Shown: positions 30,703 to 39,771 of the stretch, piece by piece
How positions within the stretch are numbered: the first letter of the stretch is position 1
How the letters are laid out: each line of letters opens with the position of its first letter
Source: Alphaproteobacteria bacterium
Lineage (GTDB): Bacteria; Pseudomonadota; Alphaproteobacteria; Micropepsales; Micropepsaceae
Direction: 5' to 3'
Assembly (NCBI GenBank): GCA_019245415.1
Contig: JAFARO010000013.1
Location: 235,665-299,664, forward strand
DNA length: 64,000 nucleotides
Notes under the pieces: generated by a model
The model's database searches: none
Told to the model about the DNA's origin: nothing
Seen by the model: only the letters and a program-made list of their open reading frames with translations
Program-made: the position numbers and the translations under genes

Positions 30703-31893
30703 TCACAGAACCACTCGGAAGACCGTGCCGCACCCATTGCCGCCACAGCCCGTGCCGCCGCCGGTCGCAGTCGTGCCGAACAATGTGCGCTTGGAAAGCA
30801 GGAGTTCGCCCGCAGGATTCGCACCGTCCGTCGCTTTGAAGGTGTGCAGCACGCTGAACTGCCCGTTCGCAGTCAGCTCGAAGACGGTGCCGCAGCCATT
30901 GCCGCCGCTGCGGCAAAGCTTGTCGCCGCCCTCAAACGCCACGCCATAGAAATTGCCGGCACTGTCCCTGACCAGGCCGGCTTCGGGAAATGCGCCGTCG
31001 CTTCCGTCCTGGAAAGCATAGAGCACCGTCTCCGTTCCATCCGGCGCTAGCTTGTAGATCGTACCGCAGCCAAAGCTACAGGCGCTGCCGCCGCCACCAT
31101 AGAAGGTTGTGCCATAGAGATTTCCGGAGCCATCCGCGAGCAGCGAACCTTGCGGCTGAGATCCGTCGTTGCCGCCCTGAAAAGCATAGAGGACCGTAAG
31201 CAGCCCTGAAGTGTCGAGCTTGTAGATCGTGCCGCAGCCTATGCCCGTAGCGCAGTTATTGGGTCCTTGTTGATTGGTCACGCCGAACAGATTTCCTTCG
31301 TGATCGATAATTAGCCGTCCTCCCCACGGGAGGGCGCCTTCGGTCGGGGCAAAACTGTGGAGAAGGGTAAAATCGCCCGCCGTGGTAATGCGGAATACCG
31401 TGCCGCAATGGCAAGCAAGTCCGCCTTTCGAAGTCGTGCCATAGAGGTTTCCAAGGCTGTCGAAGGTCAAACCTTGCAGCGGAACACTGCCGTTCGGGGC
31501 AGGAGTGAACTGATGCAGAATCGTCTCCTGCCCCGTGCTGTCGATCTCAAAAACTGTTCCGTACACGCCTGAACCGAAGCCGTGAGCCGACTGCGTGGTC
31601 CCAAACATGTTACCTGCGCTGTCGAAGACGACTCCCGACCATTCGCCGTCCACGCCGTCCAGATTGCCGAATCGGTGGATGAGCTGAAATTTTCCTTTGG
31701 GGGCCACACTGAACACCGTGGCTTCGGTAACGCCATACAGGTTGCCGTTCGGACCCAAGGCCAATGCAGCGCTGGTGAATCCACCCTGCTTATCGGTGAA
31801 GACGTGGAGCGTCCTGAAACCGATGGCGCTTGCGGCGGAAATGCCGGCCAGCGTCGCGATGGCCAAGGCGGTAAAGCCTAAACGGAACTTCAT
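30703..31893 (-). CDS. GloVer-type tandem repeat secreted protein
   Basis: The 396-residue product has a signal peptide (MKFRLGFTALAIATLAGISA, cleavage near ASA). After it come seven or so repeats of about 45-50 residues, each with a core such as SLGNLYGTTSKGG and a cysteine-flanked GCGTIYKLDTSG or GCGTVFEL. This is the choice-of-anchor tandem repeat GloVer pattern, predicted to form a beta-propeller. The exported location and repeated Gly/Cys pairs suggest a surface or periplasmic structural or binding role; function is unknown. ATG 31893 is preferred because AGGAG lies 9 bases upstream; ATG 31911 lacks one. It is divergent from the riboswitch-controlled receptor gene. Confidence 0.85.
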   Translation of the reverse strand: MKFRLGFTALAIATLAGISAASAIGFRTLHVFTDKQGGFTSAALALGPNGNLYGVTEATVFSVAPKGKFQLIHRFGNLDGVDGEWSGVVFDSAGNMFGTTQSAHGFGSGVYGTVFEIDSTGQETILHQFTPAPNGSVPLQGLTFDSLGNLYGTTSKGGLACHCGTVFRITTAGDFTLLHSFAPTEGALPWGGRLIIDHEGNLFGVTNQQGPNNCATGIGCGTIYKLDTSGLLTVLYAFQGGNDGSQPQGSLLADGSGNLYGTTFYGGGGSACSFGCGTIYKLAPDGTETVLYAFQDGSDGAFPEAGLVRDSAGNFYGVAFEGGDKLCRSGGNGCGTVFELTANGQFSVLHTFKATDGANPAGELLLSKRTLFGTTATGGGTGCGGNGCGTVFRVVL

Positions 31894-31994
31894 TCCAACC
31901 GCTCCTATCATCGGGGGGACTGCAATCGACCATATTTCGCTTTGGCTCCTGAGCCGAGTCAGTCGGGACCGCCGTCTGGGCGATTGACGCCGAC

Positions 31995-32215
31995 GGCCGG
32001 TCGCGCCTACCGTCGCTCAACGCGCGAGTCTAGGGAACGCGGTGATGCCGCGGCTGCCCCCGCAACTGTGACCGGCGAGCGGTCGTCCATGTGCCACTTG
32101 GGCCGAAGGCCCTGGGAAGGCGGGCGACGCGCAACGACCCGGGAGCCAGGAGACCTGCCTCGCGCCGTCGTTGTACCGCCGGTCGGGGTGTGCCGGAGGT
32201 GCCGCGGGAATCCGC
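31995..32215 (+). promoter_or_regulatory. Cobalamin (AdoCbl-type) riboswitch
   Basis: Conserved blocks appear in order: AGTCTAGGGAACGCGGTG near 32028-32045, CTGCCCCCGCAACTGTGA near 32054-32071, GTGCCACTTGGGCC near 32091-32104, and the B12 box GAGCCAGGAGACCTGCC at 32143-32159. These match the cobalamin riboswitch consensus. It lies just before a TonB-dependent receptor gene, the commonest target. B12 binding would lower expression. The ends are approximate. Confidence 0.92.
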
Positions 32216-32302
32216 GTGACGACAGGAACGGGTCGTCGCGCGGGGCATCATGAATCGACATCATCGCCCATCGCGGGACGGCTCCTGAAACGGGAGGTCG
32301 TC

Positions 32303-34273
32303 ATGCACGAATTCAGCATCCAGGGATCAAGAAGAGTTCTCACGCGGAGCCGCGGAGGACTCCGCGTACTCCGCGCCTCCGCGTGCAACTTCTTGTTCGC
32401 CGCTGTTCTCCTTGGCGCCGCCCATGCCGATGAGGGCGCGCTCCAGCCGGAGACCGTCGTCGTCACGGCGACACGCTCGCCGCAGCCGGTGGAGGTGACC
32501 GGCACTTCGATATCCGTCATCACCGCGCAGGACATCGAGACGCAGCAGATCGAGGTGCTGAGCGACGCGCTGGCCGAAACGCCCGGGCTCGAGGTCAGCC
32601 GCAACGGCGGCACCGGGCAGACGACGAGCGTCAGCATCCGCGGCGCGGAGACCGGACAGACCCTGGTGCTGATCGACGGCGTGCGGCTGAACGATCCGAG
32701 CGCGGTCGACGACCAGGCGATCCTGGGCGACGTGCTGGTCAACAACATCGCGCGCGTCGAGGTGCTGCGCGGGCCGCAGTCGACGCTCTACGGCAGCGAC
32801 GCCATCGGCGGGGTTGTCGACATCTTCACCCGGCGCGGCGGCGAGACGCCGTTCGCGCTCACGGCCAGCGCCGAAGGCGGCTCCTTCGGTACCTGGCACG
32901 CCAATGCGGCGGCAAACGGCAGCGCCGGCGCGCTCGACTACGGCGCGGCTGTCAACGCCTACGGCACCGATGGCATCTCGGCTGCCGATGCGCGCAACGG
33001 AAACAGCGAAACCGATCCCTACCGAAATTTCGGGGCGACGATGAATGCGCGTTGGCAAGCGTCCAATTCCGTGAGCCTCGACCTGCGCGCCTATTACACG
33101 GACTCGCATGCCGACTTCGACGGCTTCCCGCCGCCCGATTTCAGCTTCCGCGACGATGCGGAGTTCGGAACCGCGAGCCTCGTAGCCGGTTATGCGGGCG
33201 TAAACGTGAACCTGGCGGGCGGACGCTTCCAGAACCGGCTGGCCGTGATCGCTTCGCAGAGCAACCGCAAGGATTTCGGCGAGTTCGATTTCTTGACCGG
33301 CGCCTTCACGCCGGCGGAGAATTTCTTCGCCCGCGGCGATGCCGCCCGGCTCGAATACCAGGGCATCTTCGACTGGAACGCCCGCAACCAATTCGTCTTC
33401 GGCGCGGAGACGCAGCGCGTGTCGATCTCGACGCAGAGCCTTGAGTTCGATCCCGGCCCCACCCATGGCAGCAAGCGCATCGACGGCACCTACGCGCAAT
33501 GGCAGAGCGCGCCGCTGGACGGCTTGACGCTGACGGGCGGCGTGCGCCTCGACCACGACACCGAGTTCGGCACCCACACCTCGCTCAAACTCGCCGCCGC
33601 CTGGCAGGCGGACGACGCCACGACCCTGCGCGCCAATTTCGGCACCGGCTTCAAGGCGCCGACCTTGTATGAGCTGTTCTCGCAGTACCGAAACCCGTTC
33701 CATCCGCTTCTGCCCGAGACGGCGCAGGCGTTCGAGGCGGGACTGGACCGCACGATGCTCGGCGGACGCTTGCGCGCCTCGCTCACCGGCTTCGCCCGCC
33801 ATACCGGCAACCTGATCGATTTCGTCGAGACCAATACGCCGCCCTTCGGCTATTACGAAAACATCGGACGTACACGGAGCATCGGCGTCGAAGCTGAAAT
33901 CTCCGCGCGGCTGGGCGACGCGCTCAGCGTCAGCGCGGACTACACCGCCATGACGTCGAAGAACCTCGCGACCGGGCTCGACCTCGCGCGCCGGGCCGAC
34001 AGCCTGGCGAGCGGCACGCTCACCTGGCGGCCGCACGCCAAGCTCACGCTGGGCGGCAGCGTCGTCTTCACCGGCGCGCGTTTCGACGACGCGGCCGACC
34101 TTGTGCCGCTCAAGGCCGACACGACGGTGAACCTGTTCGGCTCCTATGCGCTGACGCCGAAGCTGGAGGTCTTCGCGCGCGTCGAGAATCTGTTCGATGA
34201 CCTGAACGAGCCCGTCTTCGGCTACGGCCGCATGGGCCGCGCGGTGTATGGCGGGTTGCGGGCGGGGATGTAG
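32303..34273 (+). CDS. btuB: TonB-dependent vitamin B12 receptor (BtuB-like)
   Basis: The 656-residue product should be an outer-membrane receptor importing cobalamin with TonB. The TonB box ETVVVTATRSPQPVEVTG near residue 50 leads into the plug domain (VEVLRGPQSTLYGSDAIGGV near 155) and a 22-strand barrel (for example LRANFGTGFKAPTLYELFSQ near 445). It ends in GRAVYGGLRAGM. GGGAGG lies before ATG 32303, and the cobalamin riboswitch upstream supports the assignment. The N-terminus is odd: codons 13-28 (RVLTRSRGGLRVLRAS) are encoded by a palindromic repeat found elsewhere as an intergenic element, giving a long basic region before the hydrophobic signal (FLFAAVLLGAAHA). No other B12 genes are adjacent. 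Confidence 0.92.
   Translation: MHEFSIQGSRRVLTRSRGGLRVLRASACNFLFAAVLLGAAHADEGALQPETVVVTATRSPQPVEVTGTSISVITAQDIETQQIEVLSDALAETPGLEVSRNGGTGQTTSVSIRGAETGQTLVLIDGVRLNDPSAVDDQAILGDVLVNNIARVEVLRGPQSTLYGSDAIGGVVDIFTRRGGETPFALTASAEGGSFGTWHANAAANGSAGALDYGAAVNAYGTDGISAADARNGNSETDPYRNFGATMNARWQASNSVSLDLRAYYTDSHADFDGFPPPDFSFRDDAEFGTASLVAGYAGVNVNLAGGRFQNRLAVIASQSNRKDFGEFDFLTGAFTPAENFFARGDAARLEYQGIFDWNARNQFVFGAETQRVSISTQSLEFDPGPTHGSKRIDGTYAQWQSAPLDGLTLTGGVRLDHDTEFGTHTSLKLAAAWQADDATTLRANFGTGFKAPTLYELFSQYRNPFHPLLPETAQAFEAGLDRTMLGGRLRASLTGFARHTGNLIDFVETNTPPFGYYENIGRTRSIGVEAEISARLGDALSVSADYTAMTSKNLATGLDLARRADSLASGTLTWRPHAKLTLGGSVVFTGARFDDAADLVPLKADTTVNLFGSYALTPKLEVFARVENLFDDLNEPVFGYGRMGRAVYGGLRAGM
32340..32388. 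repeat. Palindromic repeat inside the btuB-like coding start
   Basis: TCACGCGGAGCCGCGGAGGA and TACTCCGCGCCTCCGCGTG form an inverted repeat, matching the outer repeat arms at 9929-9947 and 10093-10111. Here it lies in frame within codons 13-29 of the receptor and encodes the Arg-rich front of its signal peptide. Confidence 0.75.
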
Positions 34274-34282
34274 CGCAAAGGA

Positions 34283-34403
34283 TCCTCCCCCGTTTACGGG
34301 GGAGGTGGACCGGCGCGTCAGCGCCGGGACGGAGGGGGATTGTTGCGCGGCTGCCCCCTCCGCCTCGCTCACGCTCGGCACCTCCCCCGTAAACGGGGGA
34401 GGA
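34283..34403. repeat. MITE-like palindromic repeat, second copy
   Basis: It is bounded by TCCTCCCCCGTTTACGGGGG and its inverted partner, with a 75-bp middle. The internal TGCCGAGCGTGAGCGAGG (read on the minus strand) and GGAGGGGGC match the copy at 9961-10071, in opposite orientation. No coding content. It lies between the receptor and carboxylase genes and may act as a bidirectional terminator. Confidence 0.8.
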
Positions 34404-34476
34404 TCGGCGAATGCCGCTTTCGACGGCCAGACCTGCATGCCACAGTGCCCCAACCGCCATCCGGACTGAGCCTTCC

Positions 34477-37400
34477 ATGTCCTTCAAGAGCATCCTGATC
34501 GCCAATCGCGGCGAGATCGCGATCCGCATCGCCCGCGCCGCGGCCGATCTGGGCATCCGCACGGTGGCGGTCTATTCCGACGACGACGCCGCCTCGCTGC
34601 ATGTGCGCATCGCCGACGAGCAGCGCGCGCTCGGCGCCGCGGGCCCGGCCGCCTATCTCGACATCGCGCGCGTCATCGCGGCGGCGAAAGCATCGCGCTG
34701 CGACGCCGTCCATCCGGGCTATGGCTTCCTGAGCGAGAGCGCCGAGTTCGCGCGCGCCTGCGCGGCGGAGCGGCTCGTCTTCATCGGGCCGAGCCCGGAC
34801 GTCCTTTCGGTGTTCGGCGACAAGGCCCGCGCCCGCGCCCTTGCCGCGCGCTTCGGCGTGCCGATCCTCGATGGGACCTCCGGCGCCACCAGCCTGGACC
34901 AGGCGCGCGCGTTCCTGTCGAAGCGCAACGGCGCGATCATGATCAAGGCGCTGGCCGGCGGGGGCGGACGCGGCATGCGCATCGTGCGCACGGCGGACGA
35001 ACTGGCAGAGGCGTATGCGCGCTGCCGATCGGAGGCCAAGGCGAATTTCGGCAACGACGCGGTCTATGTCGAAGCCTATCTGGAAAACGCGCGCCACATC
35101 GAGGTCCAGGTCGCGGGCGACGGCAAGAGCGCGAGCCATATCTGGGAGCGCGATTGTTCGCTGCAGCGCCGGCATCAGAAGATCGTCGAGATCGCCCCTG
35201 CCCCGGCGCTCGATCCCGATCTGCGCCAGCAGCTCTGCGACGCCGCGGTGTGGCTTGCCGACGACGTCAAGCTGGTGGGGCTGGCGACCGTGGAGTTCCT
35301 GGTCGATGCCAAGCCCGCGCGCCACGCGCCGAAATTCGCCTTCATCGAATGCAATCCGCGGCTCCAGGTCGAGCACACCGTGACCGAGGAGATCACCGGC
35401 ATCGATCTGGTCGCGGTGCAGATCGAGCTGGCGCGCGGCAATTCGCTGCGCGACATCGGCCTCAAGCAGGAGAACATCCCCAAGCCCCGCGGCGTCGCCA
35501 TGCAGCTGCGGGTCAACCTGGAGAGCATCGCCGCCGACGGCAGCGTCAAGCCGTCCGGCGGCACGCTCAGCCATTTCGCGCCGCCCAGCGGGCCCGGCGT
35601 GCGCGTCGATACCTATGGCTACGAAGGCTACACGACGAACGCGGCGTTCGATCCGCTGCTGGCCAAGGTGATCGTGCATGGGCCCGACTTCACGCATGCG
35701 CTGGGACGTGCGCGACGCGCGCTGCGCGAGTTCGCGATCGGCGGCGTGGCGACCAACATCGCGTTCCTCGACGCGCTGCTCGCCCATCCCGAAGTCGCCG
35801 GGCGCCGCACCAACACGCGTCTGGTCGAGGACAACATCGCCGCCCTTGTCGCCGCCTCGGCCGGATGGAAGGGACCGGAGCTGCCCGCGCCGCAATCGGC
35901 CGCGGCGGCCGGGACCGAGATGGCTTCTGCACCCGCCGGCACCGTCGCGGTCGCGGCGCCGATGCAGGGAAAGGTCGTCAGCATCGCGCCCGCGCCGGGT
36001 GACGCAGTCGCGAAAGGCGCCGCGGTCGCGGTGCTCGAAGCCATGAAGATGGAGCATGTGATCGCGGCTTCCGTCTCGGGCCGCGTGGAGTCGCTCGCGG
36101 CGGCGCCCGGCGACGTCCTGCGCGAAGGCCAGCCATTGCTGTTCCTGGCGCCGGAAGAATTCGACACGAGAGTGCAAGCGGCGGAACCGCCGCCCGATTC
36201 CGATCGCATCCGTCCCGATCTTGCGGAATCCAACGCGCGCCATGCCTTCGGTTTCGACGAGAACCGGCCGGAGGCGGTGGCGCGGCGGCGCAAGACCGGC
36301 CAGCGCACGGTGCGCGAGAACGTCGCCGATCTCGTCGATCCGGGAAGCTTCATCGAATACGGCGCGCTCGCCTTTGCCGCGCAGAAACGGCGCCGCACCC
36401 TGGACGACCTCATCCGCAACACGCCCGGCGACGGCATCGTCACCGGCGTCGGCACGGTGAATGCGGCGCAATTCGGCGAGGAGAAGGCGGGCTGCGCCGT
36501 CATCGCCTACGACTACACCGTGCTCGCCGGCACGCAAGGCGCGATGAACCATCGCAAGAAGGACCGGCTGCTGACCGTCGCGGAAGAGGCGCGGCTGCCG
36601 GTGGTGATCTTCACCGAAGGCGGCGGCGGGCGTCCCGGCGACACCGACTTTCCCGGCGTCGCGGGTCTCGATACGCCGACATTCCGCCAATACGCCAAGC
36701 TCAGCGGGCTGGTGCCTCGCATCGGGATCAATTCCGGACGCTGCTTCGCGGGCAACGCGGCGCTGCTCGGCTGCAGCGACGTGGTGATCGCCACCGCCAA
36801 CTCGAACATCGGCATGGGCGGGCCGGCGATGATCGAAGGCGGCGGGCTCGGCGTTTATGCGCCGGAGGAGGTCGGCCCGATGTCGGTGCAGGTCGCAAAC
36901 GGCGTCGTCGACATCGCCGTCGCGGACGAAGCCGAGGCCGTGGCGGCGGCGAAGAAATATCTCTCCTATTTTCAGGGCTCTTTGACGGCGTGGAAGGCCG
37001 CGGACCCGAAGGCGTTGCGCCATCTGATCCCGGAGAACCGGCTGCGCGTCTACGACATCCGCGCAGTGATCGCGGCGCTTTCGGACACCCACTCGGTACT
37101 CGAACTGAGGCCGGCTTTCGCGCCGGGCATGATCACGGCGCTGATCCGCATCGAGGGCCGCGCCTTCGGACTGATCGCCAACAATCCGATGGTGCTGGCC
37201 GGCGCGATCGATGCTGCGTGCGCGGACAAGGCGGCGCGGTTCCTCCAGCTCTGCGATGCCTTCGGGCTGCCGGTGCTCTCGCTCTGCGACACCCCCGGCT
37301 TCATGGTGGGACCTGAGGCCGAAAAACCCGCGCTGGTGCGGCGCACCTCGCGCATGTTCGTGACCGGCGCCACGCTGCAGGTGCCGATGTTCACCGTGGT

Positions 37401-37758
37401 GCTGCGCAAGGGCTACGGCCTGGGCGCGCAAGCGATGGCGGGCGGCAGCTTCCACGCGCCGTTTTTCATCGTCTCCTGGCCCACCGGCGAGTTCGGCGGC
37501 ATGGGACTGGAAGGCGCCGTGCGCCTGGGCTTCCGCAAGGAGCTCGACGCCGAACCCACGCCCGAGGCGCGAGAGGCGCTGTTCCAGAAGAAGGTCGCCG
37601 AGTCCTACGCACGCGGCAAAGCGATCAACATGGCCGCCTATCTCGAAATCGACGACGTCATCGACCCCGCCGACACGCGGCGCTGGATCATGCGCGGCGT
37701 GAAGTCATTGCCGCAGGCTGCGGGAAATGCGCGTCACAGGCTTGTCGACACCTGGTGA
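34477..37758 (+). CDS. Single-chain biotin-dependent acyl-CoA carboxylase (LCC type)
   Basis: One 1093-residue chain holds all parts of the enzyme. Biotin carboxylase comes first (about 1-450; ILIANRGEIAIRIARAAADL, the ATP loop KALAGGGGRGMRIV near 168, FIECNPRLQVEHTVTEE near 290). The biotin carrier domain has the biotinyl lysine in EAMKMEHV near residue 523. The carboxyltransferase follows (about 560-1093; GIVTGVGTVNAAQF, CDTPGFMVGPEAEKPA, MAGGSFHAPFF, PTGEFGGMGLEGAV). Single-chain long-chain acyl-CoA carboxylases of this order are known from Mycobacterium avium and Rhodopseudomonas palustris; most bacteria split the activities. The substrate could be propionyl-CoA or longer acyl-CoA. It lies 203 bp after the B12 receptor. 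Confidence 0.92.
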   Translation: MSFKSILIANRGEIAIRIARAAADLGIRTVAVYSDDDAASLHVRIADEQRALGAAGPAAYLDIARVIAAAKASRCDAVHPGYGFLSESAEFARACAAERLVFIGPSPDVLSVFGDKARARALAARFGVPILDGTSGATSLDQARAFLSKRNGAIMIKALAGGGGRGMRIVRTADELAEAYARCRSEAKANFGNDAVYVEAYLENARHIEVQVAGDGKSASHIWERDCSLQRRHQKIVEIAPAPALDPDLRQQLCDAAVWLADDVKLVGLATVEFLVDAKPARHAPKFAFIECNPRLQVEHTVTEEITGIDLVAVQIELARGNSLRDIGLKQENIPKPRGVAMQLRVNLESIAADGSVKPSGGTLSHFAPPSGPGVRVDTYGYEGYTTNAAFDPLLAKVIVHGPDFTHALGRARRALREFAIGGVATNIAFLDALLAHPEVAGRRTNTRLVEDNIAALVAASAGWKGPELPAPQSAAAAGTEMASAPAGTVAVAAPMQGKVVSIAPAPGDAVAKGAAVAVLEAMKMEHVIAASVSGRVESLAAAPGDVLREGQPLLFLAPEEFDTRVQAAEPPPDSDRIRPDLAESNARHAFGFDENRPEAVARRRKTGQRTVRENVADLVDPGSFIEYGALAFAAQKRRRTLDDLIRNTPGDGIVTGVGTVNAAQFGEEKAGCAVIAYDYTVLAGTQGAMNHRKKDRLLTVAEEARLPVVIFTEGGGGRPGDTDFPGVAGLDTPTFRQYAKLSGLVPRIGINSGRCFAGNAALLGCSDVVIATANSNIGMGGPAMIEGGGLGVYAPEEVGPMSVQVANGVVDIAVADEAEAVAAAKKYLSYFQGSLTAWKAADPKALRHLIPENRLRVYDIRAVIAALSDTHSVLELRPAFAPGMITALIRIEGRAFGLIANNPMVLAGAIDAACADKAARFLQLCDAFGLPVLSLCDTPGFMVGPEAEKPALVRRTSRMFVTGATLQVPMFTVVLRKGYGLGAQAMAGGSFHAPFFIVSWPTGEFGGMGLEGAVRLGFRKELDAEPTPEAREALFQKKVAESYARGKAINMAAYLEIDDVIDPADTRRWIMRGVKSLPQAAGNARHRLVDTW

Positions 37759-37786
37759 TTTTTTCCAGATACCGAGACGATAGAAG

Positions 37787-38623
37787 CTACCCCGCCGCCG
37801 CCCGCGGCAGTGCGGCGGCGATCGGGGCGTAGAAGCCCGGCATGTCCGGCAGCGGGCGGAAGCAGTCGCTCAGGCCCTTTGTCGTCTCCACCCGGCCGAG
37901 CACGAGATAGCCGTCGGGAAGCATCACCTCGGCGAGCTTGTCGAGCACGGCGGCCTTGGCCCTGGGCTCGAAATACATCAGCACGTTGCGGCAGAAGACG
38001 ATGTCGACGTCCTCGAGCCAGCCGAAGGAGTCGAGCAGGTTGAAGGTGCGGAAAGTCACCATGCGGCGCAGGCGCTCGCTCACCCTGCAGTGCGCACCCT
38101 CCTCCAAGAAATGGGCGACGAAGCGGTCGGGGGGAATACCGCGTTGGACCTCGAAATGCGAATAGACGCCCTGCTCTGCGCGCGCGATCATGTCGGCGCT
38201 GAGGTCGCTGGCGATGAGATCGACGCTCCAGCCGCGCGAAGAGAGCTTGAGGTCGTCCAGGATCATCGCGATGGAATAGACCTCCTGTCCCGCCGCGCAC
38301 GCCGCGCTCCAGATGCGCAGGCGCTTGACGGATTGGCGCCGCGTGAGCAGCGCCGGCAGCACGCTGTCGCGGAACGCGGCGAAGACATCGGGATCGCGGA
38401 AGAAGGACGACTCGTTGGTGGTCAGCGCCTCGCTCACCGCGCGCCCCAGCGCGTCGCGGCCGTGGCGCAGCTCGGCGACGAGCGCGGACACGTCCTTGAA
38501 GCCGAAGCGGCGCATCACGGGCGCAAGGCGGCCTTCGATGAATTTGGGCTTGGATTGGGTAAGCAGGATGCCGCAACGCCGCCTCAGCATCTGCGCGAGA
38601 TAGGCGACGTCTTCGGTCCTCAT
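37787..38623 (-). CDS. cheR: CheR-type protein-glutamate O-methyltransferase
   Basis: CheR methylates chemoreceptor glutamates using SAM. The 278-residue product has the N-terminal helical domain (about 1-75) with TTNESSFFRDPDVF near 70. The SAM-binding core includes RIWSAACAAGQEVYSIAMIL near 102 (GxGxG-like variant A-A-C-A-A-G-Q-E), LIASDLSADMIARAEQGVYS, and VDIVFCRNVLMYFEPRAK near 215. It follows a stand-alone receiver protein by 3 bp and chpT by a further 56 bp, all leftward, so signalling genes are grouped; no chemoreceptor or CheA is in the window. Confidence 0.92.
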   Translation of the reverse strand: MRTEDVAYLAQMLRRRCGILLTQSKPKFIEGRLAPVMRRFGFKDVSALVAELRHGRDALGRAVSEALTTNESSFFRDPDVFAAFRDSVLPALLTRRQSVKRLRIWSAACAAGQEVYSIAMILDDLKLSSRGWSVDLIASDLSADMIARAEQGVYSHFEVQRGIPPDRFVAHFLEEGAHCRVSERLRRMVTFRTFNLLDSFGWLEDVDIVFCRNVLMYFEPRAKAAVLDKLAEVMLPDGYLVLGRVETTKGLSDCFRPLPDMPGFYAPIAAALPRAAAG

Positions 38624-38626
38624 GGT

Positions 38627-38992
38627 TCAGGCGAGGCCGACATCGGCGAGCTTCGCCGCCAGCGAGTCGCGGTCGAAAGGTTTCATGATGTATTCGTTGG
38701 CGCCCGCGCCCATCGCCTCGGCGATGTGTGCGACGTCGTTCTCGGTTGTGCAGAAGACGACCACCGGCCTGTCGCCCGAGCGCTCGCGGCGCAGCGCCTT
38801 GAGGAATTCGATGCCGCTCATGTTGGGCATGCTCCAGTCGAGCAGGATCATCTCCGGCATGTGGGCGCGGCAGGACTCGAGCGCGGTGATGCCGTCCTCG
38901 GCCTCCTCGGTCAAAAAGCCCAGATCGCTCATGATGCGGCAGGCGACCTTGCGGATCACCCGGCTGTCGTCGACGACGAGACAGGATTTCAT
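38627..38992 (-). CDS. CheY-like single-domain response regulator
   Basis: The 121-residue product is a bare receiver domain: MKSCLVVDDSRVIRKVACRI with the acidic pair D8-D9, phospho-acceptor D52 in MILLDWSMPNMSG, a Thr in VVFCTTENDVAHI and the Lys in IMKPFDRDSLA. No output domain is present. It lies between chpT and cheR. It may be a CheY or a phosphate shuttle in the ChpT/CckA network; context does not decide. Confidence 0.92.
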   Translation of the reverse strand: MKSCLVVDDSRVIRKVACRIMSDLGFLTEEAEDGITALESCRAHMPEMILLDWSMPNMSGIEFLKALRRERSGDRPVVVFCTTENDVAHIAEAMGAGANEYIMKPFDRDSLAAKLADVGLA

Positions 38993-39048
38993 GCGGCATT
39001 CTCCCGGGCGCCAAATCTAGCCGCTCGAGGTAAACGAGGCCTGAACGT

Positions 39049-39669
39049 TCAGCCCGCGACCAGCTCGACCAGGCCTTCGCCGCTTGTCAGGACGAGACCC
39101 GCATTGAGCGCGCGCGCCAGCTTGTGGGTGAGGAAAGGCTGCACGCCGCGCGCGTCCACGATCGTCGAATTGGCCTCGCCGCGCACGGCTTTCTCCACCT
39201 CGTCCAGAACCCGCGCATGCGCGCCGCCGGCGCGGATCCGAAAGGACGGCGCCGCAGCGTCCGCGCCGGCCGTCACCGTCACGACGCCGCCACGCGGCAG
39301 GCAGTCCGCCGCGAGCAACGCCGCGTTCATCAGGAGCTTGGCCCAGTCCTTGGGCCAATGGACTTCCGGCACCTGCCACTGGACCGTGATCTTGCTCCCC
39401 GAGAACAGACCGGTGACGAGTCGGCCCACTTCGCCGAGGTCGAGTTCGGCGCCGGCCGAGCCGGCGGCGCCGAACGCGATGCGCATGAACTGGATGCGGG
39501 CGAGCGCCTGGGCGGCGCTGGAGGCCACGATCTTGAGCGCATCGGCGCGCATCGCCGCATCGCGCTCGTCCTCCAGCACCTCCAGCCCGTTGACCACGGC
39601 TCCCAGAGGGCTCACAAGGTCGTGGCATACCCTGCTGACCAGGAAGGCCGAGAAATCGAGCTCGTTCAT
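39049..39669 (-). CDS. chpT: Histidine phosphotransferase ChpT
   Basis: ChpT relays phosphate from CckA to CtrA and CpdR in the alphaproteobacterial cell-cycle network. The 206-residue product starts MNELDFSAFLVSRVCHDLVS with the phospho-accepting His16 in CHDLVSPLGAVVNGLEVLED. The degenerate kinase-like C-terminal domain (about 75-206) includes WPKDWAKLLMNAALLAADCL. The length matches the family. Together with gcrA in this window it shows the usual alpha cell-cycle circuitry. Two other leftward signalling genes follow. Confidence 0.9.
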   Translation of the reverse strand: MNELDFSAFLVSRVCHDLVSPLGAVVNGLEVLEDERDAAMRADALKIVASSAAQALARIQFMRIAFGAAGSAGAELDLGEVGRLVTGLFSGSKITVQWQVPEVHWPKDWAKLLMNAALLAADCLPRGGVVTVTAGADAAAPSFRIRAGGAHARVLDEVEKAVRGEANSTIVDARGVQPFLTHKLARALNAGLVLTSGEGLVELVAG

Positions 39670-39771
39670 GGGCGCCTGTCTCCAAAATGGTTAGCAGGTG
39701 GTAACCTGATCCGCGTGCCCTTAAGGAATCGTGAACACAGTATCAACCCTCGCACCGCGAGCGCTCCAACC

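Noticed and set aside
30182..30824. Short frames on both strands between the zinc-finger-like and GloVer genes
   Set aside because: No start signals or coding-like composition; some overlap the end of the GloVer gene.
32327..34453. 708-codon minus-strand frame antisense to the B12 receptor
   Set aside because: The plus strand encodes a complete TonB-dependent receptor behind a cobalamin riboswitch.
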